Assembly (NCBI GenBank): GCA_905478675.1
Contig: CAJQJI010000013.1
Coordinates: forward strand, 1-5,056
Source of the DNA: Candidatus Altimarinota bacterium
Lineage (GTDB): Bacteria > Patescibacteriota > Gracilibacteria > UBA4473
Length of the DNA stretch: 5,056 nucleotides
Reading direction: 5' to 3'
Made by a program: the position numbers and the translations under genes. Below, piece by piece: positions 4,907 to 5,056 of this stretch. A model generated the notes under the pieces. The model was not told the DNA's origin and searched no databases. It saw only the letters and a program-made list of their open reading frames with translations. How positions within the stretch are numbered: position 1 is the first letter of the stretch; every line of letters starts with the position of its first letter.

Positions 4907-5056
4907 ATGAAAACTAAAACTGCTCCCGAAAACCAAGAAGAAGTGGCGACGAGTTTCGTCCAGAAAAAATTTACGATTGGCGTGATTTTGCCACTCACCG
5001 AAAATAATCGAGCCGATTTATTTTTTAAAACGGTGGAGCCTCTTTGTCAGCTCGGT
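4907..5056 (+). CDS. Unassigned protein, N-terminal 50 residues only (runs off the right edge)
   Basis: The frame starts at ATG 4907, 18 bp after a perfect TATAAT box, and stays open to the last base. The first 20 or so residues are polar (MKTKTAPENQEE onward, ending VQKK). The sequence then becomes FTIGVILPLTENN, a beta strand followed by a turn, and ADLFFKTVEPLCQLG, which looks like an amphipathic helix. This beta-turn-helix opening would suit the first unit of a Rossmann-like fold, for example a glycosyltransferase or a periplasmic-binding-protein-like domain, but no diagnostic motif is present and there is no signal peptide. I do not recognise the family. The promoter, the uninterrupted frame and the divergent layout make it a likely real gene. 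It was too short and too close to the edge to characterise further. Confidence 0.7.
   Translation, partial: MKTKTAPENQEEVATSFVQKKFTIGVILPLTENNRADLFFKTVEPLCQLG

Overview
The window reads as part of a bacterial chromosome with moderate to low GC. It carries core cell-division and DNA-repair genes, and no phage, IS transposase, CRISPR array, rRNA or tRNA was seen. Four genes are recognisable: a 5'-truncated cation diffusion facilitator (CDF) metal transporter on the plus strand, ftsZ and ftsA on the minus strand, and a stand-alone 5'-3' exonuclease on the minus strand. A fifth reading frame starts near the right edge on the plus strand and is cut off after 50 codons, so it is unassigned. The standard genetic code fits: the glycine-rich FtsZ and FtsA frames contain no in-frame TGA, and the CDF gene ends in TGA followed directly by TAA. 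The compact ftsA-ftsZ pair without mur genes, the weak or absent Shine-Dalgarno sequences and the free-standing 5' nuclease would suit a Candidate Phyla Radiation/Patescibacteria-type genome. That placement is inference, not proof.

Layout. Positions 2-784 (+) hold the CDF transporter. Positions 785-1104 are non-coding and hold a REP-like hairpin (807-823), a large interrupted inverted repeat (843-1006, with traces out to 818-1038) and a GC-rich bidirectional terminator (1048-1075) shared by the CDF gene and the convergent ftsZ. ftsZ (1105-2271) and ftsA (2311-3543) are minus-strand, 39 bp apart, and look like an ftsA-ftsZ operon. Positions 3544-3880 are non-coding: a plausible ftsA promoter (3599-3626), a duplicated 15-mer, an 18-bp perfect palindrome (3710-3727) and a weak terminator for the exonuclease. 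The exonuclease occupies 3881-4813 (-). A 93-bp divergent gap (4814-4906) carries a good sigma70-type promoter for the gene starting at 4907 (+).

How the parts work together. FtsZ polymerises into the division ring. FtsA anchors it to the membrane through its C-terminal amphipathic helix and the FtsZ C-terminal peptide; both elements are visible. The exonuclease has all nine metal-ligand acidic residues of the PolA 5'-nuclease fold plus a C-terminal QLNLF peptide that looks like a sliding-clamp-binding motif, which suggests work on flaps or primers at the replisome. No wholly new system is evident. The most unusual items are the inverted-repeat element downstream of ftsZ, the degenerate phosphate-2 motif in FtsA, the clamp motif on the exonuclease and the palindrome-rich gap upstream of ftsA.
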